DNA of 64,000 bases from Isoetes taiwanensis (GCA_021234155.1 JAJEKV010000049.1:1397487-1461486); one strand, 5' to 3'. Positions 34,543 to 45,557 are shown, numbered from the stretch's first letter. Numbers and translations: made by a program. Notes: generated by a model from the sequence alone, not told the origin.

Positions 34543-35073
34543 ATGATTGAACCCAATCCTCCCCAGGCTACTCGAAGGCCACGCAAGCATGCCCTGTGCA
34601 TTCTGCAGGCGGCCTGGAATGGATGAGCTATGGGACCATTTCTTGAGTGGAGGTTGCGCCCACAGCCCCACCAAGGAGCTTACAATGGAGTTGATCAACT
34701 TCATTCTCGAGCGATTTGATTGTGGTCATGAGCCACCGATGGAAATTAATCCATCCCGAATGTTATAGGAGACTTGCAATGAGGGGAATTCTTGAACCCC
34801 TCCTTATCCGGGCCGAGATGCTACAAGCAATTGAGGCCTCTTCTTCGTCTTTGGATATTTAGCACACTCTCGGATGCATACATATCGAGTTCATTCATGA
34901 AATTTCTAAGGGACGGATGTATGGCCTTATTAGGGTGTACTACAACGAAAGTACAACGGTTTTGTGGAGTTGGGTCCGCTCTTCCGCGGAGTATCATCCC
35001 CGTGGAATTACTTTTTCTAATGACTAGGTATACCCCATATGGTGGGAAGAATCAGATTTTGGGAGGAGCGTGA
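34543..35073 (+). pseudogene. Gene module E: paralogue of module D, frameshifted
   Basis: The ATG at 34543 gives MIEPNPPQATRRPRKHALC. After a frame change near 34620 the text continues DELWDHFLSGG, SPTKELTMELINFILERF and HEPPMEINPSRM, matching module D's PTKELARQLINFI and LPPLEEINSSQ. A stop near 34766 and further frame changes follow. The last readable piece (34930-35073) contains a FVELGPLFRGV-like stretch comparable to D's SFVDIGKLLFRSL. The function is unknown. Two diverged copies in 2 kb indicate local duplication. Array 5 begins about 280 bp downstream. Confidence 0.5.
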
Positions 35074-35356
35074 GCTCTTGACTCCTAATCCAGATGCATG
35101 GGTTAGACCTCGCAGGGGAGGGGAAAGGGGAAGGGGAAGGGGTTAGGAACCTAGGGGAAGGTCACTAGGGACATACTGCTGTGGTCTCTAGTATCTATCA
35201 TAAATATTTCATATGATACCGTGTTAATATGTTCTATAAATATTCTCTAATATATTAATATGTTCTCTAATATGTTAATATTCTCTAGTTCTTGGCCCAT
35301 ATTTACCAGAGTACCTGCGGTCTTGAAATTATTTCAGTACAAATTATTGAAGGGCC

Positions 35357-35690
35357 TATTTCGCACCGTAGCCACGGTGCGAAATCGACCGAGTTACAAA
35401 TTATTGAAGGGCCTATTTCGCGACCGGTGGCTACGGTGCGAAATCGCGGGTCCGTCGATTTTAGTTCTGGGGCCATATTTTCGCGACCGTCGCCACGGTG
35501 CGAAATCGACTCAGTTACAAATTATTGAAGGGCCTATTTCGCACCGTGAGCTAGCCACGGTGCGAAATCATTTCGATTACAAATTATTGAAGGGCCTGGC
35601 CGCGACCGAGTGGCTACGGTCGCGAAATACGCGGATCGGTTTAGTTCTGAGGCCCATATTTTCGCACCGTGGCCAACGATCGCCAATACA
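35357..35690. repeat. Palindromic array 5: six units, 57-63 bp period
   Basis: Core CCG positions are about 35366, 35425, 35487, 35544, 35606 and 35667. Two spacer types alternate: ACAAATTATTGAAGGGCCT and GGTTTAGTTCTGAGGCCCAT-like text. Several cores have extra C or G (CGCGACCG), so indels sit exactly at CpG positions. Confidence 0.93.
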
Positions 35691-35779
35691 TGCATCCAAT
35701 TTACTTACAACACAACATTTCGCACACTGAGCACTATCGAACTGATAAATAAACCAACTCTTTTACAGTAGAGACGTTA

Positions 35780-38640
35780 TCAAGAGCTCTCAATACGGAC
35801 ATAACCTTTGCCTTGCCTACATCTCATTGGTCTCCACTCCCTTGATCGCTCAACAGCTGCGGACTTATACCAAGCTGCCCTCTTTTTTTCCCGCTGGGTT
35901 TTTTGTCTAAACAACTTAGCAAGTGTTGATTCATTCTGGTTCCGTGATTTCTTCACCCACTTGCACACGATCCTTCTGTAAAACCATTGACACATCTGCT
36001 GCAAGGAATTCCCAACTGAACCTCTGTGTTGAGTGAAACGGAAGAATGCATTCTTTGCTTGCTTATGGGACTTCTCCATTCCCTGTGTATTCCAAATTCC
36101 CAGGCTTCCATACTCCCTGACAAACCACACGCCATGTGCGAACAGAATATGGACATAGTGAGTCAAATTGGCCTCACTCCATGCCGTCAGGAAAGACTTA
36201 GTGAAGTTTGTGACTGCCTCCTGGAATTTGGCAACATCATTTTCCTGCACTACCTTTTTCTGCATTTCCTTTACCAGTACAGAGAAATCCTGCCATGCCT
36301 TGATTTTCTTCAGGCGTGATCTGCCACGATCATTTCGATCATCCTCAGCTGCAATAAGATCCTTGTAAGCTTCCCAAACACCAGATAAGTTCTCTTTCGC
36401 GGGAGGCAAAAACCTCTTAGCCTTTGGACCACCCATACTGGGTTTCAGGGGAACCTTGCCGGATACCTTTGGATCTTGAAGTATTTTGTAGTGCCCACCA
36501 TGAAGTCCCACATTAGATAGCACCTTTTCAACTTCATGCATGGCAGCTTCCCTAGAGCTTTGGGGTGATTTATTCCAAGCAAACAGGATACTCATGTAAA
36601 CCATCTTGTCTATGATTCTTAAGAAAGCATGAAGGGTGCATATGTGTACTCTTCTTAACGGAATTGGCAGAATTGGCATCAAGGTTGTGTCCTTCTCTTC
36701 TCTATTTGGTGGCTCATCCTGGACACAGTCTAATGTACTCTTGTCCAATCCAGCTGAATCTCTTCTTGCATAGAGACAGTAGGGACAAGCATGAGTAGTC
36801 TTACCAGCACCATGCTTCATTCTGTACATGCATTTTATTGTCTTCAAATTTGCAGCAAGATGCCATTCAACCTCGTACTCACCATATCCAGGAACTGCAA
36901 GTTTTTCTCCGATTCCGTGAGAGGCAATCATTGTGGGAATGGGTGTTTGATCAAAAACCCATTTCAGTATACTGTGATTTTCCTCTGGTACCTGAAATAA
37001 ACCAACCCACCAAATGTGATCTTCGATTTGGATGGAAAACTTATCATCTAGATTTGACTCTTCATTCCCTCGTATTCAAAGCTCATTCATTAGACTCGTA
37101 AAACCCTCTCGTACTTCTCGCCTTTTTCACCAATTCCATTTCATCCAAAGCTTCAAAACAATTCTTAGTTTGCGGTAGCACTCTTCTACCTTCATATCAT
37201 AAAATCGAACCAAAAGTGAAGCATTCTAGTTAAGTCTATCCGGCAATTGTTATTTTCATTAAGGTGAAAGTATCACCAAACTTGACTTCTTCTACCTTTG
37301 GTATAGGATGCCAATGTATCCAAGTTGACACTGGCTGGTCGGTGATACATATCACCAAGAAGCTCTTGCACGAATGCGTTTCTCGATGACCTACAAGTCA
37401 TCACAAGTAGTCATCCTTGGTAGTAGAATAGTTTTGGTAATGCCTTGTTGTTTTAAAGCCATCCCGCAAGCATCCGAACAAAGCAATATAAGCTTGCCTA
37501 CTTATTCCGACATTGTCACCACAGTTCTTGCAATCGATTCGAGGTTTGACTGTTCCCCAACTCCTGCAACATTTGATGTACTCTGACTTTCCTAAGTTGA
37601 ATGCTACCGGGAAGCTTTAACATTCTCAATACATCATCTTTAGTAACTAATTTCTTTAATAAACCGGCAATATTAGGGTTTTCTCTTATTTTCTTTACGC
37701 AAGATTTGGATCAACAAGTTTTTAATAGCCATGACCCTTTTTTTTAGCCTCCACCCCGGGGGCTAATATATTTATGGGCTTGGGTTTTTGCCCTCTCCCC
37801 GATCCCGGTTGAGTTCTTTTTAAAGCGTTTGACCCGCTTGTGAAGGGAATCATTTTCTTTGCGCAACCCTCTTCATTCCTTGCTGCAATTGCATTCATCT
37901 CGATCACCAATTTCTGATTTTCTACCTCCAATTCATTGAGCTTGCGGCATTGTTGAGACAGAAAGTAGTTCGCGATGTTGGAGCTGATTAACATCGATAA
38001 AACTTTGCAATTGAATCCATACAAGTGGTTATACATGGCATAAATGTGGATCAAGATTACCATTAACCAAATTATTACGGTAACCTAGTAACCCTTCTTT
38101 GTCCCTTACAAGCAAATTCAATAAGACCGGATCAGAGTGGAAGTTTGGATGGGCTCGAGTGAAAGGATCACATGGATCTGATTGGCCTTTAGCCCAGAGG
38201 TCTATATTCATGGCTCGAGCTTCGCAATGCATCTTCATCTATTGGTTGCTTCCAAGTAAACTTATTCCTGTAAGGCAGGCATTCTTTTGGCACTTGCACT
38301 CTAAATTGACCCTCGAAATTAGTTTGATCCTGAAACAGAAGTATTAGAAGGAAGAACACTCAAAGGAATGCAATGACTACTCGGAAACCAAATACCTTTG
38401 CCATTGACGTTGCAAAAGACCGAGAACCGGAGCGGAGATTAGAATTAGGAAGATTCTTGCCAACAAACAGAGCGAAATTGAAAAATTTTGCTCTATTTGC
38501 TGGCAAGAATCCGCCATAATTCGAATTCAAAAACTGCCTGGGCGCGATGGCAAGATCGTTGGCGCTCGATGGCGCGATAGCAAGGTCGATGGCGCGAGGG
38601 CAAGCTCGATCGATGGTGCTGAAGCTCGATGGCATAAGCT
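35780..38640 (-). pseudogene. Gene F: transposase-like protein with C2C..H4H insertion
   Basis: The main frame 35780-36931 (383 codons) reads HLAANLKTIKCMYRM, CPYC, then HICTLHAF, and later LGIWNTQGMEKSHKQAK. A C-x2-C and an H-x4-H between a second acidic position and a Glu (GMEKSH) is the published layout of several eukaryotic cut-and-paste transposases (RNase H-like DDE core). The expected second Asp appears as Asn (AANLK), which would inactivate it. Upstream, in broken frames, lie a coiled coil (RKLNELEVENQKLVIEM, 37860-37960) and a piece reading DPVLLNLLVRDKEGLLGYRN (38050-38150). The region 36932-37720 has stops in every frame. It lies just inside the right end and converges on modules A-E. 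The superfamily is not assigned. Confidence 0.55.
38454..38509. repeat. Hairpin with 26-bp arms
   Basis: The 26 bases from TTCTTGCCAACAAACAGAGC and the 26 bases ending TTTGCTGGCAAGAA are reverse complements with three mismatches, separated by four bases. It lies in the 5' part of gene F, about 370 bp from the element end. Confidence 0.9.
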
Positions 38641-38770
38641 CGAAGGTGGGAAAACGAAAATCCTAGATATAATCATCAAATATTCAGGTCGTTAGGAAAT
38701 AATGATTGCAGGGTTAGGTTCGGGGGTTAGGTTCGGAGGTTAGGTAGTTAGGTTAGGGGAGAGTGAAATT
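38540..38770. repeat. GATGGCGCGA microrepeat and TTAGGTTCGG tract
   Basis: Bases 38540-38640 repeat GATGGCGCGA, GGCAAG and AGCTCGAT. Bases 38700-38760 contain six variants of GGTTAGGTTCGG. Both lie just inside the right end, a typical place for subterminal transposon repeats. Confidence 0.7.
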
Positions 38771-38846
38771 TAGGTATGGAGGGGGGAAGCTAGGTTCGGG
38801 ATCCTACGTGGCGGCCCCCCTAATATATTCTTAGGAGGCCCTTATT

Positions 38847-38878
38847 TGACCTCAAAAAAACTCTAATGAGCAGCAATT
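38847..38878 (-). repeat. Right terminal inverted repeat of the 14.3-kb element
   Basis: The reverse complement starts CATTAGAG and matches 24605-24636 at 31 of 32 positions. CCTACGTGGC at 38803-38812 supplies the internal CCACGT box. Confidence 0.75.
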
Positions 38879-39833
38879 ATCCTAGACCATTGGCCGTCTA
38901 ATCCGTGGACGGGCTATGTCTAGGGTCTCTCAGCAGTACCATATCATCAGAACAAATACCTTTTTTTGTTACGGGGCTTTGTCTCCATGTTGTGCTTTGT
39001 TTAGGCTTATGCCTTTTTGTTCTGTAGGGGGCTCATGCCCTCTTTTCTTTGTTTGGGTCCCATAACCCGATAGGGTTCTCGTGGACGATAAAAACTTATC
39101 TTTATCTTTATCTGTATCTTAATACCAGATCATTAAGTTCACATTGAAAAGTCTGAACGTGTGATTATCCCTTGCAAGATAAGATGTACTTGAGTTTATT
39201 ATATGTGTAACTGTTGTCTCAATATTGCACAATTCGGTCGTTGGAAGATTCATTACGTATTTGCACATGCATATGCACTACACATAGTAAATAAATAGTT
39301 CAAAAGAAATAGAGGTTGTGCAAGCAAATGGCAACAAATAAATAGCTAAAAAGAGAGAGAGGATGTGCCAGCAAAGATATCTTTGATAATGGGCAAGAGC
39401 AAGGAGTGTGACAATCAAAATGGGTTTTAAAGCAAAATCAATTTCGATCCTCAATCAATTCAAATATGAACTAGTTAATAAGTTGCAAGAGTTAAGCAAT
39501 GCACCCATGTTTTCAACATTTGAGGTGATGTTTGAGATGGATTTCCATCAATTCCATTCTTACATATTTTATACACAAAGTTCCATGTGTGTAGAATATT
39601 CCATTATGTATTTAAACATTGAAATTAGGCACAACTATTGTTGCACGAAATAAAACAATGCAAGAAATAGATGCAGAGGACATATGTTACATGATCAATA
39701 AGCTTCTTCCACCAATACAGGAACTCAAAAGGATCTTGGGAAGGTATCTTTAACTCCGGGCCTCTTTCGCACCATTTAGGCCTCTTTCACACCATTTAGG
39801 ACTTAACACAAATTCCCCACGATGAATTTGAAA
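38879..39833. other. Spacer between the two CATTAG elements
   Basis: A stretch ending in AACTTATC followed by TTTATC repeats (about 39091-39120) looks like the 3' tail of a short retroposon, but I cannot identify its body. A 20-bp direct repeat CCTCTTTCGCACCATTTAGG lies at 39761-39802. No gene is supported. Confidence 0.45.
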
Positions 39834-39883
39834 AAGAGAAATGTTCGCGGTGGCCTTGGCCGTCGCGATAAGTTCTTGTATGT
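39834..39883 (-). mobile_element. CACTA-like terminus
   Basis: The reverse complement reads TACAAGAACTTATCGCGACG, then GCCAAGGCC and ACCGCGAACATTTCTC. It matches the terminus at 42272-42321 (TACAAGAAATTTATCGCGGC...) almost base for base, in opposite orientation. The two ends face away from each other, so they belong to different element copies or to a rearranged one. Confidence 0.5.
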
Positions 39884-40193
39884 ATAAAAAAGCTAGGAAA
39901 TTTTATTACAAAAGTTAGTCAATTTCATAGGGTGACGCATGTAGAATAATTGTATATGAATGACATAGAATTTTTAAAAATCAACATTATGAGGATCTTT
40001 TTTTTATGCCATGGCAATGCCAAACTTGGCTTTCAATACCATCTCATTTAGCTTAACAATTAAGACCTATAGTGCAAAATTGCAATAAAAAAGCAAAATG
40101 GCATACAAAAGGAGTATCATAGGCTACTCAACTATCATAGGCCACTCAATTGTATACAACTCAAATGTCTTAAATGGACAAAATCTCGAGATA

Positions 40194-40345
40194 CTCTACT
40201 TACATAACATCATAACATCATACACAAAGGTGCCCCCTCCAACCCAAAACGAATGCCAACCCAAAACAAATAGTATCTCTACTTATATAGCATCATAACA
40301 TCATACACAATGGTGCCCCCTCCCAACCCAAAACAAATAGTATAG
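40194..40345. repeat. Tandem duplication of about 81 bp
   Basis: CATCATAACATCATACACAA followed by GGTGCCCCCTCC and AACCCAAAAC occurs twice, with a TCTCTACTTA-type lead in both. Confidence 0.85.
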
Positions 40346-40464
40346 TTAGAACTCCCATCAACATTTACAAGTCCCCACATGATGCCCATCATTGTTTACA
40401 GGTCCATACGATGGCCAGCAACGCTGAGCACCGTAACTAGTCATAACAGATGACTAACCACAAA

Positions 40465-40496
40465 CATTAGGGCGGATTTGGGGTCTCAAAATGGCC
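40465..40496 (+). repeat. Left terminal inverted repeat of the 23.3-kb element
   Basis: It is identical over 32 bases to the reverse complement of 63706-63737. ATTCCACGTCAT follows at 40515-40526. Confidence 0.8.
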
Positions 40497-40526
40497 CATA
40501 TCTTGGATGCCAGAATTCCACGTCAT

Positions 40527-41285
40527 GTTTCTTGCGACCAATGATGTTTGCGTATTTTTTTCCAAAGTCAGTATTAGTTGGCAAGTAGAAAGAGGAGCAG
40601 GCTTACTTGGCATCCACATGGCGAAATTTCATAGGACATGTGTGTGCATTCATTGCAACCACATTAATGGCGCGCATTTTTCGAAAATCGTATCGCGGAC
40701 CAAAATAATGGCTACTTTTCCCGCCTACTGTGCACATGCCCACATGCACCAACCACCTTATCAAATTTTGGCACCAAGATTTCCATTGTTCACATTAAGC
40801 GCCCTTCGTGCATCCTCTCCCTTCGGCTCTTCATTTGGAATCTAAGTCTCCAATAGTGTGCACGTGTTTTTTTGGCGAGCATAGAGTTAAGCAACAACGG
40901 CAAGGCGATGTGTGCGAACAAGCAAGCGTCACGTTACATGCCATGTTTTTACTACCCAAATTTTCATTACGAAGTTTTTCCTACTTTTCAGCTCTTCCCA
41001 TTCATCATTATTGCTCTCGCCATTCATTCTTACAATTCAACGTAACCGATAGATCGACGGATTGGAAGGATATCTATCCATAGGCTCGTGGGTGAGAATG
41101 CTATCCTTAACGAAGGGTGACTATGGAGTTACATCGCCGGAGCGACATTCATACACAATGAATAGGTAGAACTATAGGGTTCAAAATAAATGCTATGGAT
41201 AGTATATTGCAAAAAAAAAGGGAAGGGAGGGGGGAAGGGATTTGAAGAGGAGGATATTTGCAAATTTGCACCCTCAATAATACAT
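40527..41285. other. Subterminal region, no confident gene
   Basis: A 112-codon plus frame (40507-40845) starts inside the subterminal region and has no recognisable domain. No other feature is seen. Confidence 0.35.
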
Positions 41286-41353
41286 GGATCACACCATGCA
41301 AAAATGCATATGCACTTTGTAAATGTGTAGTGAGATTTCGCGTCATGTGATCC
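41286..41353. repeat. GGATCACACC hairpin, copy 1
   Basis: GGATCACACCATGCAAAA and TTTCGCGTCATGTGATCC are imperfect reverse complements around a loop of about 32 bp. Confidence 0.75.
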
Positions 41354-42047
41354 TTGCTTCTTTTTTCTTCCCTCTTCTTGATTTATATTCACTCACTGAA
41401 TCAAATATTTTTCTTTGGGCTATATTTATCAGATGTCGGGGATTTGAGACTAGGGAAAAGCATTACTAGCATCGTTGTTGTCTAACATATGGACATAAGA
41501 GACATGGTTTTCCAAGATATACATTCAGGGCAATGGGCATCTAGTTTTACGTTGTAAAGTTGTGGGAGCCGAGCTTGAAAGTCGTCCCATGATCTCTTTT
41601 AAGCGAATTGTGCAAGCCTTATGAGAATGGTGTCCTTGCAATGAAGAAATGTTTGATAAGGCGTGCATCGGGGTTGTTGAAAAAATGAGTTACAAAATAT
41701 TTGCTCCATTAGAGGTGTTTACTAATGCCACGACACAAAAGCTCCAAAGACATATTGTATAAAATGTCGCTTTCATGAGCCTTTGGATCAGTTAACTCAA
41801 AGTGTCACATATGGAAACATTGTTAGGTTTGATAAAATAACATAAAAATCTTATTTATTAAAGCTTTGGTTGTTGTTAAAGTGTTGGCTTATTGATTAAG
41901 TGTTTGTATTTTGCTTTGGGACCCTCTTTGAAAAAGTTTAGTTCATAAAACATAATATAACTTGGAATGATACATATTTTATATGCAAATGGGAGACTAT
42001 TGATGAGGGACTTGGTGTTATTATCTATTGACAACAAACAAGAAAGT

Positions 42048-42114
42048 GGATCACACCATGCGAATTTAGTATATTCCAACCTTTTAGCTTATACAAAATT
42101 CGCTTGGTGTGATC
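42048..42114. repeat. GGATCACACC hairpin, copy 2
   Basis: GATCACACCATGCGAATTT pairs with AAATTCGCTTGGTGTGATC with one mismatch. The preceding text (TGACAACAAACAAGAAAGT) is shared with the copies near 60655 and 61920. Confidence 0.9.
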
Positions 42115-42271
42115 TTTTTGGAAAAAGATGACTTCCTATAGTAAAATTACTTTGATTATCTTTTAATAAAAGAAATATATATGTGTCTTATTTGAAGTTA
42201 AGTGTGGATATGTGACGTGCTCATTTATTGATAAAGTGTTTGCTTTTTGAAAAGGGCTAATAACTTTATGT

Positions 42272-42321
42272 ACTACAAGAAATTTATCGCGGCGGCCAAG
42301 GCCGCCGCAAACATTTCTCTT
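42272..42321 (+). mobile_element. CACTA-like terminus
   Basis: TACTACAAGAAATTTATCGC is followed by a GGCGGCCAAGGCCGCC palindrome and AAACATTTCTC. The first bases resemble CACTACAAGAAA. It pairs with the oppositely oriented terminus at 39834-39883. Confidence 0.5.
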
Positions 42322-43484
42322 TACCAACTTGGTGTCAGTTCTAAATCCACCTATTATGGAGGGCATTTTAAGGTAAAATTTCTCAATTCAAACTGTAACG
42401 GAAAAGGATGTATTTGAAAAAACTTGAATGTTTGTTCATGACTTCATAAAAAAAAAATCATTTTCATAATGCTCTCAAATTGCATTGCTCGAAGGTGCTT
42501 TGTAAGTGTCATTTTGGATGCTTGATCGACAGGAATATTCCTCTTTAAGGTGAAATTTTTCGACTCAAACTGTAGCAGGAAAAGATGTAGTAAAAAAACG
42601 TAAATGTTCATTCTATGACCATTAAAAAACAATATTTTTTGCACTATGCTCTCAAACTGCAAAGTATCATTCTGGAACGGCTACCATTATGCCCAGCATC
42701 AAGGCAGGACTCTCTGGATAGAGGCAACACCCATTTATCCGACGCTCTACTTGATCAGACTGACCAAAACCTATGCAAAGCCTAACAAAATAGTAGCAAA
42801 GGAAAAGAGCTTACCCAAATCCGTTTACACTCGGCTGCAATCTCTATTATGGCGACTATAACATCAAAAAAAAGTAAGAGCACCACAAATCAACTTCCCA
42901 AATTTAGCAATCTTAATCCCTAGATGCCTAAAAACTTCCATAGCGAACTAATTGGAAGACCCGGCTAATTAAGCATTTATGCATCCTTGATGAAATAATA
43001 CGCAAAGATAAAAACGCGACCAATGATTCCACATAAAAGCAAGTCTATAGCTTTTGAATATGAATGAAAAGAAGCATGCACCGTAATCTAAGAAACAGTA
43101 TCATGGCATAAAACAAATAGCAGACACAACGATCCTTCTTTAGTGACAACGAAGTCCATCATGGTTTAACAAACCACATTTGTTATCTGCTGAGCATTAT
43201 ATGAAAAATCACATGAGCCATATCCTGCACTGATTTTCTGCTATTTCAAAGTATGTTCTGGATTTAGATGCATGGAATAAATCTTTTAAAATATATTTTG
43301 CCCTTCTTGTGCACAAGAAATGCTTCATTTGTCCTTGAATGAAATTTTGCCAAGATAAGAATATCTATAATAGCAAGGGGGTGTCTTTTCCGACAAAGAA
43401 CATATTATTTAAACTCAACGTACATCTTATCAACGGCTTGACAAAAAAAGCAGCGCAGAAATCAGTAAAAACTTCATTCTAGCA
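42322..43484. other. AT-rich DNA, likely 3' flank of the coiled-coil gene
   Basis: A direct repeat near 42360-42480 and 42540-42660 shares TCAAACTGTA, GTAAATGTTCAT-like and CTCTCAAA(C/T)TGCA words. No gene is supported on either strand. Confidence 0.45.
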
Positions 43485-43920
43485 TTAAACAGTACTTTGA
43501 ATGCCACATAGTTGTCTGTTTTGTGACCTTGTCTCCATGCTATGATCTGATGGAGTTTTCAAGGGTGTATCTACATCAGCAACATCCATTTCTTTCACAA
43601 TTGTGCTCTGCTTTTCTTTAGGTGATGCATAGAATGATTCCAGCAATTGCTTGCTTATTAAATGCCCTCTTTCATTCTGTCTTCTTCTTGACATCCCCCT
43701 CTGCCTTGGAGTTGAAGAAACCTCACTTTCATCACAAACGGAGCTCCTCGCATCAGAATCATTTGCTAAAATATCCCCACTTGGAGTAATCTTATTCAAT
43801 GTTTCCATCTTGTTAACCTTTTCTTTAAGAATTTCCAGCTCCATTTCAAGAATATACTTTTTCCCTTTTGATTTAAACAACAGATCTTCCAACATAGCAA
43901 TAGCCTCGCGATCATGTAAT
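43485..43920 (-). CDS. Coiled-coil protein, last exon, split by the gypsy element
   Basis: The frame is open from the insertion point to a stop at 43485. It encodes a strong coiled coil (EDLLFKSKGKKYILEMELEI, LKEKVNKMETL) and then a disordered tail with basic RRR and phosphosite-like STPRQRG and DTPLKTPSDHS motifs. Reading the minus strand across the retrotransposon, the same frame continues at 58999-58982 (EKNLLEL, then HDREAIAM), directly after a splice acceptor TTGCAG. One exon was therefore interrupted with a 5-bp target duplication and has stayed open on both sides. The function is unknown. The composition suggests a cytoskeletal or nuclear scaffold protein. Confidence 0.6.
43916..43920. 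repeat. Target-site duplication of the gypsy element, left
   Basis: GTAAT here and GTAAT at 58977-58981 flank the TG...CA ends of the two LTRs. Confidence 0.92.
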
Positions 43921-45557
43921 TGTGACGCTCCCTGCTAAACGTACGGCGCCCGGCCGTACACTCGGCAGGAAATCCCCCATCCGGCTCAACAACCGCATGG
44001 GCCCTTCGTCTACCCCGCACTCTGAGGTGACTCTTAGTGCGGGAAGGGAACACGAAGGTGTCTTGCGCGCCCTTCCCCTATGGGCTCCTATAACAGCGGA
44101 AGCGATAACACGTCAGAACTAGCATCAACATATACAAATACTACCTCGAAGGTAGTGCATCACTCATCAACCAAGGCAAAGATGATAATCACGAACCATA
44201 AAACATGAGAGCTCCTACCCCGGCTCGGACTTCGTGGGAGGATGACCGGCCCGGCTAGGCCTCAAGATAAGCTGCACCGAGGAGTCATGGCAATGGGGCT
44301 GGCATAAAGGCTAATGGCTAGGGTTGACCACTCCATCCGCCCCTCTGTGCATACTTTGCAAATGGGCTAGATCGGGGCTCGACGGGGACTCTAGCCTTAC
44401 GGATACATAATCCCATGGCATCACCCATCGGGACTACTCGAGTTGCATCTCCCCTGGTCCGATGAGGCGGGAAGGGTTGCATCTCCCCTTCCGGGATCTA
44501 GAGGTGCCATGGGCGGCTGAGAGAATCGTGGCGACACACGATTCGTACCCGTGAACCCCCAAAGCGAGAGCCAAGCCAACACTTGCGGCTCTCGAGGCAG
44601 TGGCAACACCATTGCCCTGGGAGGTGTCGGACCCATGCTCGGTCCACACGAAGTGACCGACCATAAGCCTAGCCCACTATGGGATCCCCGAAGCCCCACT
44701 TTCGGCAGGGGGATCCTCCCTCCACTTTCCCTCTAGCCCGTTATATGGTTTGAGTCATATCATAGCCTCAATAGCCTGGTGGGCTCCCATGCAAGCCGCA
44801 ACTAATAGGAACTAAAGGGATCTACTCTAGGAGCATACTACATATGGCTCTAGGTCTCTACCCCCCTTCCCAATACAAGAGGAGCAAACATGATCAACCA
44901 TCATCACATAATCATCACATCATGAGAATAATCATAAGAAGAACATCTTAACCTAATCATACAACTAACTAATGGTTAGGGTTCCTTGATTAGGGTTCAA
45001 GATGTTGAATATGGGTTCTAGGATGGCTCTACTCTAGATACAAGATACTAGCACATCTGGAATGCTAATTCCAGATGAGCTATCACAACTACTATCCTAC
45101 ATACCTGCTCCTGAAGCTCTCCCTCCAGATCCGTGTGCCTCCATGGTCTCCGACTCACGAGATGCCGCTCCTACTCCAAGAACGAGTCTACCCTGCTGGG
45201 GCTGCTGCACCAGTCTATGCCACAGCAAACGATGTTCGAAACGAGGTTTCGAACGAGTAGGTGAGTCTCTGGGTGCTAGGGCTGGAAAGAGGTCTAGGTT
45301 TAGGGTTTATGCCTATATAAGTTAGGTCCACCTAGGATGCCACGTGGCACCAATCGGGTGAGTCTTGTGTGGCGGTGCCCCAATAGGTTAAGGCCATGTG
45401 GATAATGGCTTAACCTATGGTTGGCTAAGTTATGAGAATAACTTAGCCCATGCCCCCTAGTGCCACAACCTATGGTATACAAGGCTATGAAGATAGACTT
45501 GTATAGTGGCGGATCGAGAATATACGTATTTATGGCGTATATGTTCGACCGATCACA
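43921..45557 (-). repeat. 3' LTR
   Basis: It matches 57323-58976 closely. Long stretches (for example 44040-44150) are identical, and differences cluster in CpG/CCGG-rich patches. It contains a CCTATATAAG TATA-like motif (45309-45318) and a duplicated GGTTGCATCTCCCC motif. Open frames inside are not conserved between the two LTRs. Confidence 0.95.

Larger units (their letters stand above)
24605..38878. mobile_element. Candidate 14.3-kb DNA element with 32-bp CATTAG inverted ends
   Basis: Bases 24605-24636 and the reverse complement of 38847-38878 agree at 31 of 32 positions, both starting CATTAGAGTTTTTTTGAG and ending TCAAATAAGGGCC. A CCACGT box follows internally at both ends. The interval holds a transposase-like gene next to the right end, at least five other decayed gene modules, and palindromic arrays found nowhere else in the window. 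A second pair of ends of the same design bounds 40465-63737. I see no target-site duplication, so two unrelated single ends remain an alternative. The element is too decayed, or too error-laden, to be active as read. Confidence 0.55.

Noticed and set aside
34227-34601. Minus-strand 124-codon RSKEQG-repeat protein
   Set aside because: It is the translation of a CT-rich simple repeat. Both strands are open because of low complexity.
38700-38765. Interstitial telomere repeat (TTAGG-like)
   Set aside because: Units are irregular GGTTAGGTTCGG variants, not TTTAGGG, and only about six occur.
24605-38878. Endogenous giant-virus (Nucleocytoviricota) segment
   Set aside because: Histone fold genes, palindromic gene ends and TATA boxes made me consider it. 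No viral hallmark gene (capsid, polymerase B, packaging ATPase) is visible, while terminal inverted repeats and a transposase-like gene are. I keep it only as a background alternative.
44421-45482. Open frames of 60-96 codons inside the LTRs (both strands)
   Set aside because: They are interrupted or shifted in the partner LTR (57670-58898) and overlap each other. No domain is present.
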